Of a stretch of DNA of 16,501 nt, positions 9,134 through 16,501 are shown piece by piece. The translations under genes and the position numbers were made by a program. The stretch is taken from positions 1 through 16,501 of the forward strand of contig JBQMRP010000021.1 in NCBI GenBank assembly GCA_052174455.1, read 5' to 3'. The notes below the pieces were generated by a model. That model did no database searches and was not told where the DNA came from. It saw only the letters and a program-made list of their open reading frames with translations. Numbering within the stretch: the stretch's first letter is position 1; each line of letters starts with the position of its first letter. This stretch comes from Arsenophonus sp052174455. Lineage in GTDB: Bacteria > Pseudomonadota > Gammaproteobacteria > Enterobacterales > Enterobacteriaceae.

Positions 9134-10138
9134 TTAATCATCTCCTAAAATCATACTAGCAATTGATTTAACTAAAGCAAATTGCGAATCAGGAACTTGA
9201 TATATCTTGTTCTTTAAATGTTTAAAATCCTTAACAATTTTATCTTTAATTAAAGATGCGCCCCCTCCGATGAGATAAATTCGCTGAAACTCATTAAATG
9301 TTTTTAGCTTACTAGATACTAGTACAGATAAATTATTTATAGCATCTTCAGTTTCTGATTTTATTCTATCTAATTTTTGCTGATTTCGATTTATCAACGA
9401 ATTTAAAAACTCATATTTTTTATAAAAAATATCTAACATTAAGTTATTAGCAGAAGCGTAACTTAAGCCTATATTCGTCTCTGATTTAACTATTTTCTGT
9501 ATTCGTTTAACAACAGAAGAAACACCTAATGACGGTTCGGCAATAACATGAATTAATTGTTTGAATTTTCCTAAAACAACACCACAATCTAACGTAGTTC
9601 CACCCAAATCAACAATAAGAGACGATTCAAAATCATTAACATGATCATATTTAAATCTTTCGTGCAAAGCCGTTAAAGACTCTGGACTAACGTGGACTTT
9701 TTTTATTTTAAAGATATCTTTGTAACCTTCTCCATCATGATATTTTATTATTCTTAATAAATTGGCTTTTTTCCTTTCTATATTTTTTATGTTCTTTTGA
9801 CGTTGTTCATTGAAGAACTCGCATAAAGGTAATGTTACATATAATTCTATTTCACTTGGCGTTAAATCAGTATTCAGTAAAGCATGATGAACAGATAGTA
9901 AGTTTTCATCACTATATTGATAATTAATCGTTGTGGTTTCGCTAGCATTAGCGACTCCATCGTTAAAAGAATAGCGTTTGCTATCTATCTCATAATTATA
10001 AATGTTTTGCCCGAAAGCAAAATTCCAGTTTCCCGCTAAAAATGAAGTTTCTGTTATTTTTGTCACTAACTTTTTTTGCTCATCAGCATAAGCCACTTTC
10101 ACAAAAGTGGAACCATCATCACAAAATATCTTTTGCAT
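9134..10138 (-). CDS. parM: ParM/StbA actin-like plasmid segregation ATPase
   Basis: This is the only long intact gene. ParM is a cytoplasmic actin homologue that forms filaments and pushes sister plasmids apart when bound to the ParR-parC complex. The protein aligns along its whole length with plasmid R1 ParM. Seen motifs are the phosphate-1 loop FCDDGSTFVKVA near the N-terminus, ENLLSVHHALL, the TLPLCEFF strand near residue 105, NIERKKANLLR near residue 120, the phosphate-2 loop VDLGGTTLDCG near residue 178, SLGVSSVV near residue 205 and the adenosine motif IGGGASLI near residue 293. Two start codons are possible, at 10144 and 10138. AAAGGA at 10144-10149 overlaps the first and lies 5 bases before the second, so I choose 10138, giving 334 residues. 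That start also matches the short N-terminus of R1 ParM. No parR is recognisable downstream. Confidence 0.93.
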   Translation of the reverse strand: MQKIFCDDGSTFVKVAYADEQKKLVTKITETSFLAGNWNFAFGQNIYNYEIDSKRYSFNDGVANASETTTINYQYSDENLLSVHHALLNTDLTPSEIELYVTLPLCEFFNEQRQKNIKNIERKKANLLRIIKYHDGEGYKDIFKIKKVHVSPESLTALHERFKYDHVNDFESSLIVDLGGTTLDCGVVLGKFKQLIHVIAEPSLGVSSVVKRIQKIVKSETNIGLSYASANNLMLDIFYKKYEFLNSLINRNQQKLDRIKSETEDAINNLSVLVSSKLKTFNEFQRIYLIGGGASLIKDKIVKDFKHLKNKIYQVPDSQFALVKSIASMILGDD

Positions 10139-10148
10139 AAACATCCTT

Positions 10149-10178
10149 TATATTGGTTTTTATTTTAAAACCAATATA
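10149..10178. promoter_or_regulatory. Perfect inverted repeat in the parM leader
   Basis: TATATTGGTTTT at 10149-10160 is mirrored exactly by 10167-10178 around a 6-base loop. It touches the ribosome binding site on one side and covers the predicted -10 box on the other. This placement fits an operator for autoregulation, as known for ParR binding at parC, or a hairpin that controls translation. The role is inferred. Confidence 0.6.
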
Positions 10179-10200
10179 TACTCAAAAATGAAAAAGTCAA
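10173..10200 (-). promoter_or_regulatory. Predicted sigma-70 promoter of parM
   Basis: On the minus strand TTGACT (complement at 10195-10200) and TATATT (complement at 10173-10178) are separated by 16 bases. Transcription would start near 10165 and give a leader of about 27 bases. The -10 box is part of the inverted repeat. Confidence 0.5.
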
Positions 10201-10582
10201 AATTAATACACAAAAATAACTCAATTTGGTTTATTATTGGTATTACTCTTAATAAGATATTTACTTTATTTCTCCCATCTTTTTACAGAGTTTTAAATAC
10301 ATATCTTTTTATTTCGAAGAAATGTTATTTCATTATTGACACGAAGTAATGACCTTATTTAAAATAAATACTCCAAAATTATGGGTTAATGTTAGATATT
10401 TTTTCTATAAAATAAAATTTTGGGGATGAGAAATTATTTCATATTTTATTTATTTTTGTTTCGTGGTTCTAAAAAAGGTTCCAAATTATCCTCAACAACC
10501 CAGTGGTTAACTTCCTCTATTATTGAACATTTTTGTCATAACGAAACGCACTTAATTGAATAAGCACCTGATAATTAAGATA
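10201..10582. other. AT-rich spacer upstream of parM
   Basis: In plasmid R1 this side of parM holds the parC centromere with short iterons. Here I see only loose recurrences of a TACTCAAA-like word (about 10179, 10216, 10244 and 10261) at uneven spacing, which I do not regard as convincing iterons. On the minus strand near 10460-10530 one frame reads IIEEVNHWVVEDNLEPFLEP, a short coding relic that I do not recognise. Confidence 0.35.
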
Positions 10583-11984
10583 AAGTTATATTCACTTCTA
10601 GTGTGTGAAATTCTTGAGATGGTGCTGTATCCTGTTGATTGATTTCTATATTGATTACAATAACAGAGAGGATGGATCCACTAAATCAGATATCATCTAT
10701 AATTCTTGCATGAACGTATCTGTAATACTGTAAGGTAACTGATAGGTACCACTATTAAGGCGGAACTCAATAGCCATGCTGAAAGAGTATTATGAATACT
10801 GCCTTGTCAAGAGCGGGTTAATATGGCCGGTGCCCATAACGGTTATTTACAACAGCGAACTATAGAGATTGGTATTGACGATATTGAAATGAAAATATCT
10901 AAGATTAGGGAATCGTAGCGGCAAAGAATATACCTCAATATCTCCTTGCTACCGCGTTATATGAAGCGCAAAAAAAGCAACAAAGAGTTATGACCATCAG
11001 ATGTGTACACCTGTGAAGCATCTATACCTGTGATTTTTATGAACCGCTGTGAACGCTTCTAGATGAAAAGACATGCTCTTCTGTCGGGGGAAGAGGACAA
11101 CCACACATTTGCAGACTAAAATACCGATGCCTTGAATAGCATCGGTAATGCTGTCTGTCTGATTTAAGCAAATACGCGTTATGTTTATTTCTTAGCCAAT
11201 GACATATACTGTCCTGTCAAGGTAAGTTGATTGCTTCCACCTGCTGCTAATTATCGGCAGGCACAGTGCACGTGGACGTTAAGGAGAGCCAAGTTGTGCC
11301 CAAAAATGATTATTGATAGTCAGAAGCGCAGTGGGCCGAACTTCTGAATGGTTTGCGAGCAATGGATTTAATAGTATCTCCCAGGCTTACTATAGGAGAG
11401 ATGGTACTTCGATTTTTGTAATGGAATAGAAAAGATGTTCCCGGATATGCAATAGTAACGCTGCTGGCTGTGGGTATAGAAAAATAGTTTATGAGCTGGC
11501 TTCACTACATAAAGTCCATGCAACTGAATTAAGGTAAGCTGCTGGAGATTTGGATAGCAGAGAGCCGTGATCCCCCCCCCCGCTAATAAAACCTTTAATT
11601 CTTTGTTGGCAAGATTTTAGTGTATCCTGCAGCAATGAAGAAGCTGGAGAAAGTGCGAGAAGAACGGCTGGCATTATATAGGGTTCCCGTCAGTGCACTG
11701 GGAACCATAAGAACCATGAATCCGATTGAATCGAGTTTTGGTGACAGGTTGAACCTACGAAGCTGAAGCGCGAAGCACTGTAGTTTGAGAAAAACAACCA
11801 TTTTAATGTTATTTAAAAGGGTATCCAGTTTGCTCAGAAAATTTAGAACCGCGCAACTAAGACGATTTGATCTGCTAATTCTGATGATAAACAACATCAA
11901 ATTTAAAGATGGAGAAGAGATTTATAAAATCTCAAAGTGAAATATAGCCTGACGACCGTCATACAGCAGATTTTCTAATAACTC
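10583..11984 (+). mobile_element. Dead IS256-family insertion sequence, copy 1
   Basis: The left end beginning at 10583 (AAGTTATATTCACTTCTAGT) and the reverse complement of the right end at 11984 (GAGTTATTAGAAAATCTGCT) agree at about 16 of the first 25 positions, including AGTTAT and a TGT-TG block. The length of about 1.4 kb and the transposase inside fit the family. No target duplication is visible. The left end and leader are clearly homologous to copy 2 near 15712. Confidence 0.8.
10672..11940 (+). pseudogene. IS256/Mutator-family transposase pseudogene
   Basis: The ancestor was a DDE transposase of about 400 residues. The ATG at 10672 follows AACAGAGAGG, a leader shared with copy 2. Pieces in order are IKAELNSHAER near 10757-10789, NGYLQQRTIEIGIDDIEMKI near 10834-10893, RYVYFLANDIYCPVK near 11177-11221 (first aspartate kept), SEAQWAELLNGLRAMDL near 11319-11370, TIGEMVLRF (the second aspartate now Glu), IWIAESRD, PAAMKKLEKVREERLALY near 11627-11680, the catalytic glutamate region IRTMNPIESSF near 11709-11741, and the end KFKDGEEIYKISK before TGA. 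Stops, shifts and a run of ten C at 11572-11581 make it inactive. Confidence 0.88.
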
Positions 11985-12090
11985 TTTCCTTACCAAAGGA
12001 AAGACAGACGTGCTATATTAAAAATTAACCGTAGTGAGTAACTCGCCGCAATTTAATTATCTATCTCTGTTCTATATATGGATTTTCTCA

Positions 12091-12104
12091 TTGCCAACAT
12101 AGCC
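12091..12104. repeat. Solo IS1595-type end
   Basis: TTGCCAACATAGCC is identical to the right end of the element at 6881-6894, and the bases after it (ATAAAGTTA against AGAAATTAA) are similar. A looser form, TTGCCTAACATAGAGCC, lies at 13085-13101 within the dispersed repeat copy 2. It may be the scar of another element. The AT-rich DNA from here to 12560 shows no gene. Confidence 0.45.
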
Positions 12105-12559
12105 ATAAAGTTAGTATCGATTAAAATATTAATTTTAATTTCTATTTCTCGATAATATTAAATTTAACAATTAATATATTAGTCAATACTTTATTTATTT
12201 ATATTGAAGTCAGTATAATCTCTCAATTAATTTCTGAGATAGCATTTATCATTACAGGATTATCGTAATCTTTTCTATTTAAAATTATATATAAATTCTT
12301 TTTATTTTAGATATATTTTTTTACTTTTGAAAATAAAAGAAAGCCGGAAAGTATATAAAAACGATAATAGTAAAAGAAAATAAAATGAAGAGAGTTTTTA
12401 AAATTTTCATTTTCAAGTTAATAACCAAGCATTTTATTTAGTCAGATTACGTACCATCTTCTGTTTTATTTGTTGAAATTATTCATTAATCAATTTTCAT
12501 CGATAATTTTAAAAATTTATGATATTTTATTTTTTGATAATTTTCTAGCACTTTTCATT

Positions 12560-12990
12560 ATTTAGGACTTATTAATATTGAAGAGATGCGTTTCTTTCAG
12601 GCCCTCAACATATTCTTTGCCTTATTCAGTAAAATGGTATTAAGTTTATCCATTTTTGTTTGCTAAATAATTCAGCTATTTTTGGCGTTTTCCTCTAGTT
12701 CGCGTTTGGTTAAAGTAAATACATCTTGCAGCTGACTTACCCACTCCTTTTTGCCTCTGAATAAGTTTGGGTTATAAAGAATATTATTACCTTTCAGGTG
12801 ACTATCTGATCATGCTATTGCTAATTGGCGTAATCTTGATGACTTCTATAAGTGGTTTGTCAGTGTAGTTTTCCTATTTTATCTATACTAAAAAGCTAAA
12901 AATCAGGCTTCTTTAACTGGGTGATAGCATCGTTAGAAAATGATGGGAATATAACTTTGATCATCAATATCATCTTATTTTTGCTATTTA
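12560..12990 (-). pseudogene. Unrecognised minus-strand coding relic
   Basis: On the minus strand one frame stays open for about 40 codons, reading HLKGNNILYNPNLFRGKKEW and then VSQLQDVFTLTKRELEENAK at about 12675-12800. Upstream pieces in other frames include YTDKPLIEVIKITPISNSMI (about 12815-12877) and SNDAITQLKKPDF near 12905-12945. Downstream a shifted frame gives TKMDKLNTILLNKAKNML. The order and composition indicate one decayed gene of at least 140 codons. I do not recognise the family. Confidence 0.4.
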
Positions 12991-13036
12991 TCAACGATAA
13001 GTTAGGAGATGTCATAATACTTAGTCAAAGTAGACG

Positions 13037-13245
13037 TGGACTCTTTGCTTGTCTAAAGAGTAGCTGTAATTTTAGGTGTTATAATTGCCTAACATAGAGC
13101 CGAAACCTTATTATCATGATATATTTCCTTCAACTATACCATTAAGTATCCATCTTGCCATAAATATGTCTATGCGAAAAGGGTCTATATAATAATTCGA
13201 GACCAAACAAGTAGGTTCTAAGCAAGAGTATTAAAATAAATTCAA
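13037..13245. repeat. Diverged dispersed repeat, copy 2
   Basis: This is the partner of 1587-1815, in the same orientation. It contains the perfect hairpin ACTCTTT (13040-13046) with AAAGAGT (13055-13061), which is not kept in copy 1, where a different GGAAAACTC/GAGTTTCC hairpin occurs near the same place. Confidence 0.55.
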
Positions 13246-13309
13246 ATTAATGTTTAGTATTATAGGTTTACATAAAAAACTTATAATTTATTGATATTTA
13301 AGATAAAGC

Positions 13310-13344
13310 TTGACGTCAATTTCCTCCTAGTTTGTAAGAGGAAA
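13310..13344. other. Palindrome and adjacent hairpin
   Basis: The perfect palindrome TTGACGTCAA at 13310-13319 abuts a hairpin with arms TTTCCTC at 13320-13326 and GAGGAAA at 13338-13344. From here to 13840 there is only a GC-richer island around 13415-13510 reading RFSSLYLVVPRCFATVGYAS in one plus-strand frame, which I cannot identify. Confidence 0.3.
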
Positions 13345-13840
13345 AGACATAAAGCGATCAATCTTTAAAACGAGGTTTCAGGAAACTTAAATGTGAATGC
13401 ATTTCTCTGTTAGTTTCGTGGATCTTCCGCTTCTCCTCGCTTTACCTGGTCGTTCCTCGTTGCTTTGCCACTGTGGGGTACGCCTCAGCTAAAGTTGCGG
13501 AGAGCGGTGAAAAAGTTACAGGAATAATTCTTTTTCAATTCTTTTTAAGATTCTAGAAAGCTTATAGCGCCGTTTTCTCAATTTTAGCATGACATAAACA
13601 TGAACGCCTTAAAATAACTTATAGAGGTGTAGAGAACTTTACGGATCGATACGTAAGCGTGGCAAACTATACTGAGTTAACAGAAATTATAAAACCGCGT
13701 TTTCACCTTGATAACTAACTTTTAATTTTTTTCGATCTGTGCAAAACATGTCAATTACAACTATCCGTAACATGATCATTAAATGCTTGAAAATAAAAAA
13801 TTCTTAAGTATGGAAATTTTATGTGCTTCATCGTAGTGAC

Positions 13841-14866
13841 ATGGAGCAACGAATTAACCACAAAATCGTAGTTGGGCGAACCACCGAAGAAATAATTGAA
13901 AAGTAATTAGGTAGTGAAATAGAGTACACTAAATTTCAAGGCTTTTAGTAGCTATCTGACCCATCCGACTTGCAATCCCGATTTAGCAGGTTACAAACAC
14001 GAATAAATTATAGCATGAAATTATGTTAATGCGCTGTAAAAAGCTCAAGGCCATTGACAATATTGTCGCATCTCTGTGCAACATAATTACCATGAATGGC
14101 TTAACGCTGATGAACTGCCAGACACGTTAAAAATTCAGCACTATGCGGCGAAAAACACTGATAAGGCGACGGGGAGCGACTACAGGAGAGAATCTTCTCG
14201 AGAAAATCTGCCCCAAAACGTGCACTTTCATAGAATATATAATTACAGTTAGCCCCAAGTGCTAAAAAACGTAAGCAATTTTTTGATAGTTCGATGAACT
14301 GTCTTAATTAGAAATACGCCGAAAAAACTATAGTAACAGTAACGGTATAAGCGTGATGGTAGCTTGTGTTTAGCAGAGAGTTTTCATTAGTGAGCGTGAA
14401 AAATTTTTTAGATAACCAGACTAGCTATGCAGAAAAACTCAAGAATTCCGACTAAGTATTAAAACAATAAAGCGAAACAGGTATCAATCTAGCAATATTA
14501 TAATCCAGTGCGTAAAAGAGTTGGTTACTAAAAATTATATGCTGGAAAAGCTAAAAAGATCAATGAAATCCCAAAAATAAAAGAAAATCTTTCTTTAAAT
14601 CCACACTGTAATCGTCTCTAGTAAAGTATCGAAGAAAATAAAAACTTCAACCAAAATTTTATTTGGCTAGTCAGATTATTATGCAGAAAAATATATTTAT
14701 GGATATTACCAAGCATCTAGAAAAAGAGTTAGAAAAAACAAGTGAGTAGTACGATTATGAAGAGAACGAATCAAAAAGAACTGTTTATCAAAATGTTGCT
14801 AGATCAGATAAAAAAATAGAACAGAACTATATGCAGATATTCAAAATTTAACTAAGCAAAGCAGGT
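13841..14866 (+). pseudogene. Unrecognised plus-strand coding relic
   Basis: From the ATG at 13841 one frame reads MEQRINHKIVVGRTTEEIIE, GSEIEYTKFQGF and LSDPSDLQSRFSRLQTRINY, with three stops. A shifted frame continues at about 14085-14200 as NYHEWLNADELPDTLKIQHY and AAKNTDKATGSDYRRE. Further pieces include KKRKQFFD, VFISER and DITKHLEKELEKTSE near 14703-14745. The second half is rich in lysine and glutamate, as in a helical or coiled-coil protein. The arrangement suggests one gene of 300 codons or more, now dead. I do not recognise it; an effector- or toxin-like protein is possible but not supported. The following IS256 relic may have cut its 3' end. Confidence 0.4.
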
Positions 14867-14869
14867 TTA

Positions 14870-15614
14870 AGTTATTCTGAGAAAAATATAGCATATTAAA
14901 TACCATTAAAATGGTTATTTTTCGAAGCATAGTGCTTTGCGCTTCAGGTTTGTAGGCTCAGTATTACAAAATCTGATTCAATTAAATTGGTCGTTTTTAT
15001 TGACGCCGAGTGTGCTAATAGGAAGTCATAACGTTCATACGTAGTCCCGATAATAATGAGCAGTGGATAAAAGCGATCACTTACCTGAGAGAACGATTAT
15101 GTTTTCAGCCAAGAAATAAACGTAGGTGTATCACTTAAATCACGCAGTTACCATTGACTATACTTCTTAATTCAATGTTATTATCCTACTAGGAAAAGAG
15201 ACCTAATATGTTTTTCAGAAAAAAGTAGCCCTCGAGCTTAGTAAAAATCAACGGTGTTAATTCTTCTTAAATACAGCGCCATGATAGCCTCTTCACCGCT
15301 TTTATACGCTTTAGATAAGAAAGCAAAAAGTGGGGTTAAAGTATATTCTATTATCGCTACAATTCTATAACTTTAGACACTTTAATCTCAACATCGTCAA
15401 TAACAGTTTGTATTGTTTGTTATGCTAAATAATCGTTATAGTCGACGAATGAGATCCGTTAACAAAGCGGCGTTGAGTATCTTGAGCAGCATGGATTCGA
15501 GCTCCGGTTCAACAGAGATCTCTATATCATGTCTGTCAAAATTATGCATAAGTTTATAAAATAGATTATTCTAGTATCTAGCATCGCAAATATCAACTAA
15601 ACCAAACTTTTCAT
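14870..15614 (-). pseudogene. IS256-family transposase pseudogene with internal deletion
   Basis: Reading from about 15540 downwards: EPELESMLLKILNAALLTDL (the N-terminal helix region), then TVIDDVEIKVSKV near 15370-15410, KAYKSGEEAIMALYLRRINT (family form LKRAKSVEELLPWLYLRGIST) near 15250-15310, QWLRDLSD-like residues near 15140, LLIIIGTTYERYDFL near 15017-15062, and IKTTNLIESDF near 14967-15000, which carries the catalytic Glu. It ends with SAKHY and KITILMVFN near 14905-14945. Compared with copy 1 about 420 bases between the first catalytic region and the NPIES-like motif are missing, so most of the catalytic core is gone. Many stops are also present. Confidence 0.75.
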
Positions 15615-15712
15615 GATATATCTCTCTGTTATTAAAATCATTTACGAAATCAATCAGGTAGATACTACGCCACCATATCCAAAATTTTATACACTAGAAA
15701 TAAGAATAACTA
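14870..15712 (-). mobile_element. Dead IS256-family element, copy 2, deleted and inverted
   Basis: On the minus strand the end at 15712 reads TAGTTATTCTTATTTCTAGT, closely matching the left end of copy 1. The leader to the transposase also matches, including ATAACAGAGAG near 15619-15633. The other end could not be located with certainty; homology to copy 1 fades near 14870. It lies in inverted orientation to copy 1, so the two bracket 11985-14869. Confidence 0.7.
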
Positions 15713-15729
15713 GTTGAAAAATTCAGATT

Positions 15730-15816
15730 TTAGTCGTCAAGTTGAGTTTTATTTTATATTTATCATATATTGCTACAATTTCATAAATATAAAATAAAAC
15801 TCAACTTGACGACTAA
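15730..15816. repeat. Perfect 34-bp inverted repeat
   Basis: The left arm at 15730-15763 and the right arm at 15783-15816 are perfectly complementary over 34 bases, with a 19-base loop. The inner part of the arms is A/T only, while the outer part contains GTCGTCAAGTTGAG. It starts 18 bases beyond the end of the IS256 copy at 15712. Part of the right arm recurs at 9072-9108 after parM. Its perfection contrasts with the decay around it, so it is young or maintained. It could be a miniature transposable element, a terminator, or a segregation-related site. Confidence 0.85.
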
Positions 15817-16007
15817 TGGAACCTTTTTACAAAAGAGTGTTGAAATTTTGGTTAGGTAACTTATTCCTGTTACATCGGATGTAAAACATTCTGGAATGGT
15901 GCAAGTAAAAACATACAAGAAAAATTATGTTAAGAATCCGATGAGAAAAAGTCTTAAATAATTTAAATAAATTTATCATTATCTGTAATGATTATGTTAT
16001 GTAGAAA

Positions 16008-16501
16008 ATGGTGGAAATTATTATAGATTACTTTACAAATGACTCTTCTAGAAAGAAATGCACAAGAATTAGCGAACATCGTGTAATTAGGCATCGATAT
16101 AGGGTTGATCGAATTAAAGGTCATTATTTATTGGCACATTTTAAATAAATTAAATTATTGTCAATACGAGGAAATGAAGAAGTTATTTTTCTCTGGAATC
16201 AAGCAGTTATTCAGCTCAGAAAATTCACTAATAATCATTGATTACTAAATGCTAATTTTATCAAATTAATAAATATGGACTTACTACATAAATCGGCTTA
16301 CTAGGATTTACCGCCTGGTGAGGTATGCTTTTTTTTTGGAACGAAAACCTTTGGTCGTAACTAATTGACAATTTAATTACTGTTGTGCGCCCTTATAAAG
16401 AATGGCATTAATTAGGTAATTTTAAAAAATATAAAAAATCAAACCCTGGCCAATATTTGGCAAAGTCAAGTATATGAAGATTTTAAAAATCTATATGCAA
16501 T
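16008..16501 (+). pseudogene. Unrecognised coding relic running off the window
   Basis: One plus-strand frame from the ATG at 16008 reads MVEIIIDYFTNDSSRKK, RVIRHRYRVDRIKGHYLLAH, IRGNEEVIFLWNQAVIQLRK, NANFIKLINMDLLHKSAY and DLPPGEVCFFFGTKTFGRN, broken by four stops in about 115 codons. A shifted frame then continues VRPYKEWH, LGNFKKYKKSNPGQYLAKSS and IYEDFKNLYA to the window edge. The mostly single-frame reading suggests younger decay than in the other relics. I do not recognise the family. Confidence 0.45.

Noticed and set aside
10179..10275. parC-like iterons upstream of parM
   Set aside because: The recurring TACTCAAA-like word varies in sequence and its spacing is uneven, so chance in AT-rich DNA is as likely.
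10107..10349. 80-codon plus-strand open frame
   Set aside because: It overlaps the 5' end, ribosome binding site and promoter of parM on the other strand and has a low-complexity translation.
11489..11900. Two minus-strand open frames
   Set aside because: Both are antisense to the IS256 transposase relic, which shows the conserved NPIESSF and PAAMKKLEK motifs on the plus strand.

Overview
The window looks like a heavily eroded, AT-rich stretch (roughly 70% A+T by eye) from a gammaproteobacterial host, most likely an enterobacterial insect symbiont of the Arsenophonus/Sodalis/Serratia symbiotica type, and perhaps plasmid-derived. The sequence basis is the combination of a plasmid R1-type ParM, a YadA-type adhesin, a family 4 glycosyltransferase, IS256- and IS1595-family insertion sequences, and the near-total absence of intact genes. 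The genus is inference only.

Only one convincing intact gene is present: parM/stbA, on the minus strand at 9134-10138, with its own promoter and a perfect inverted repeat in its leader. Its usual partner parR is not recognisable downstream. Every other recognisable gene is a pseudogene with several in-frame stops and frameshifts, readable only by switching frames.

Layout. 1-2010: remnants without firm identity, plus the first copy of a diverged ~220-bp repeat (second copy near 13.04-13.25 kb). 2010-3540: very AT-rich, with faint coding traces. 3538-4997: palindromic, T-rich upstream DNA, then a decayed trimeric autotransporter adhesin with head repeats, two necks and a membrane anchor. 5139-5513: a small broken gene that retains its ribosome binding site and a perfect terminator hairpin. 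5516-5866 and 7049-7295: two diverged direct repeats flanking a dead IS1595-family element (5867-6894). 7300-8040: nothing identifiable. 8050-8830: a decayed glycosyltransferase. 9134-10200: parM and its control region. 10583-11984: a dead IS256-family element. 12.0-13.8 kb: decayed DNA with repeats and a minus-strand coding relic. 13841-14866: an unrecognised plus-strand relic. Up to 15712: a second IS256-family copy, inverted and internally deleted. 15730-15816: a perfect 34-bp inverted repeat, one arm of which recurs just downstream of parM. 16008-end: an unrecognised relic running out of the window.

The region therefore reads as a graveyard of surface-interaction genes and transposons around a single maintained DNA-segregation gene. 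No rRNA, tRNA, CRISPR array or replication gene was found. Boundaries of pseudogenes are approximate because the translations were done by eye.
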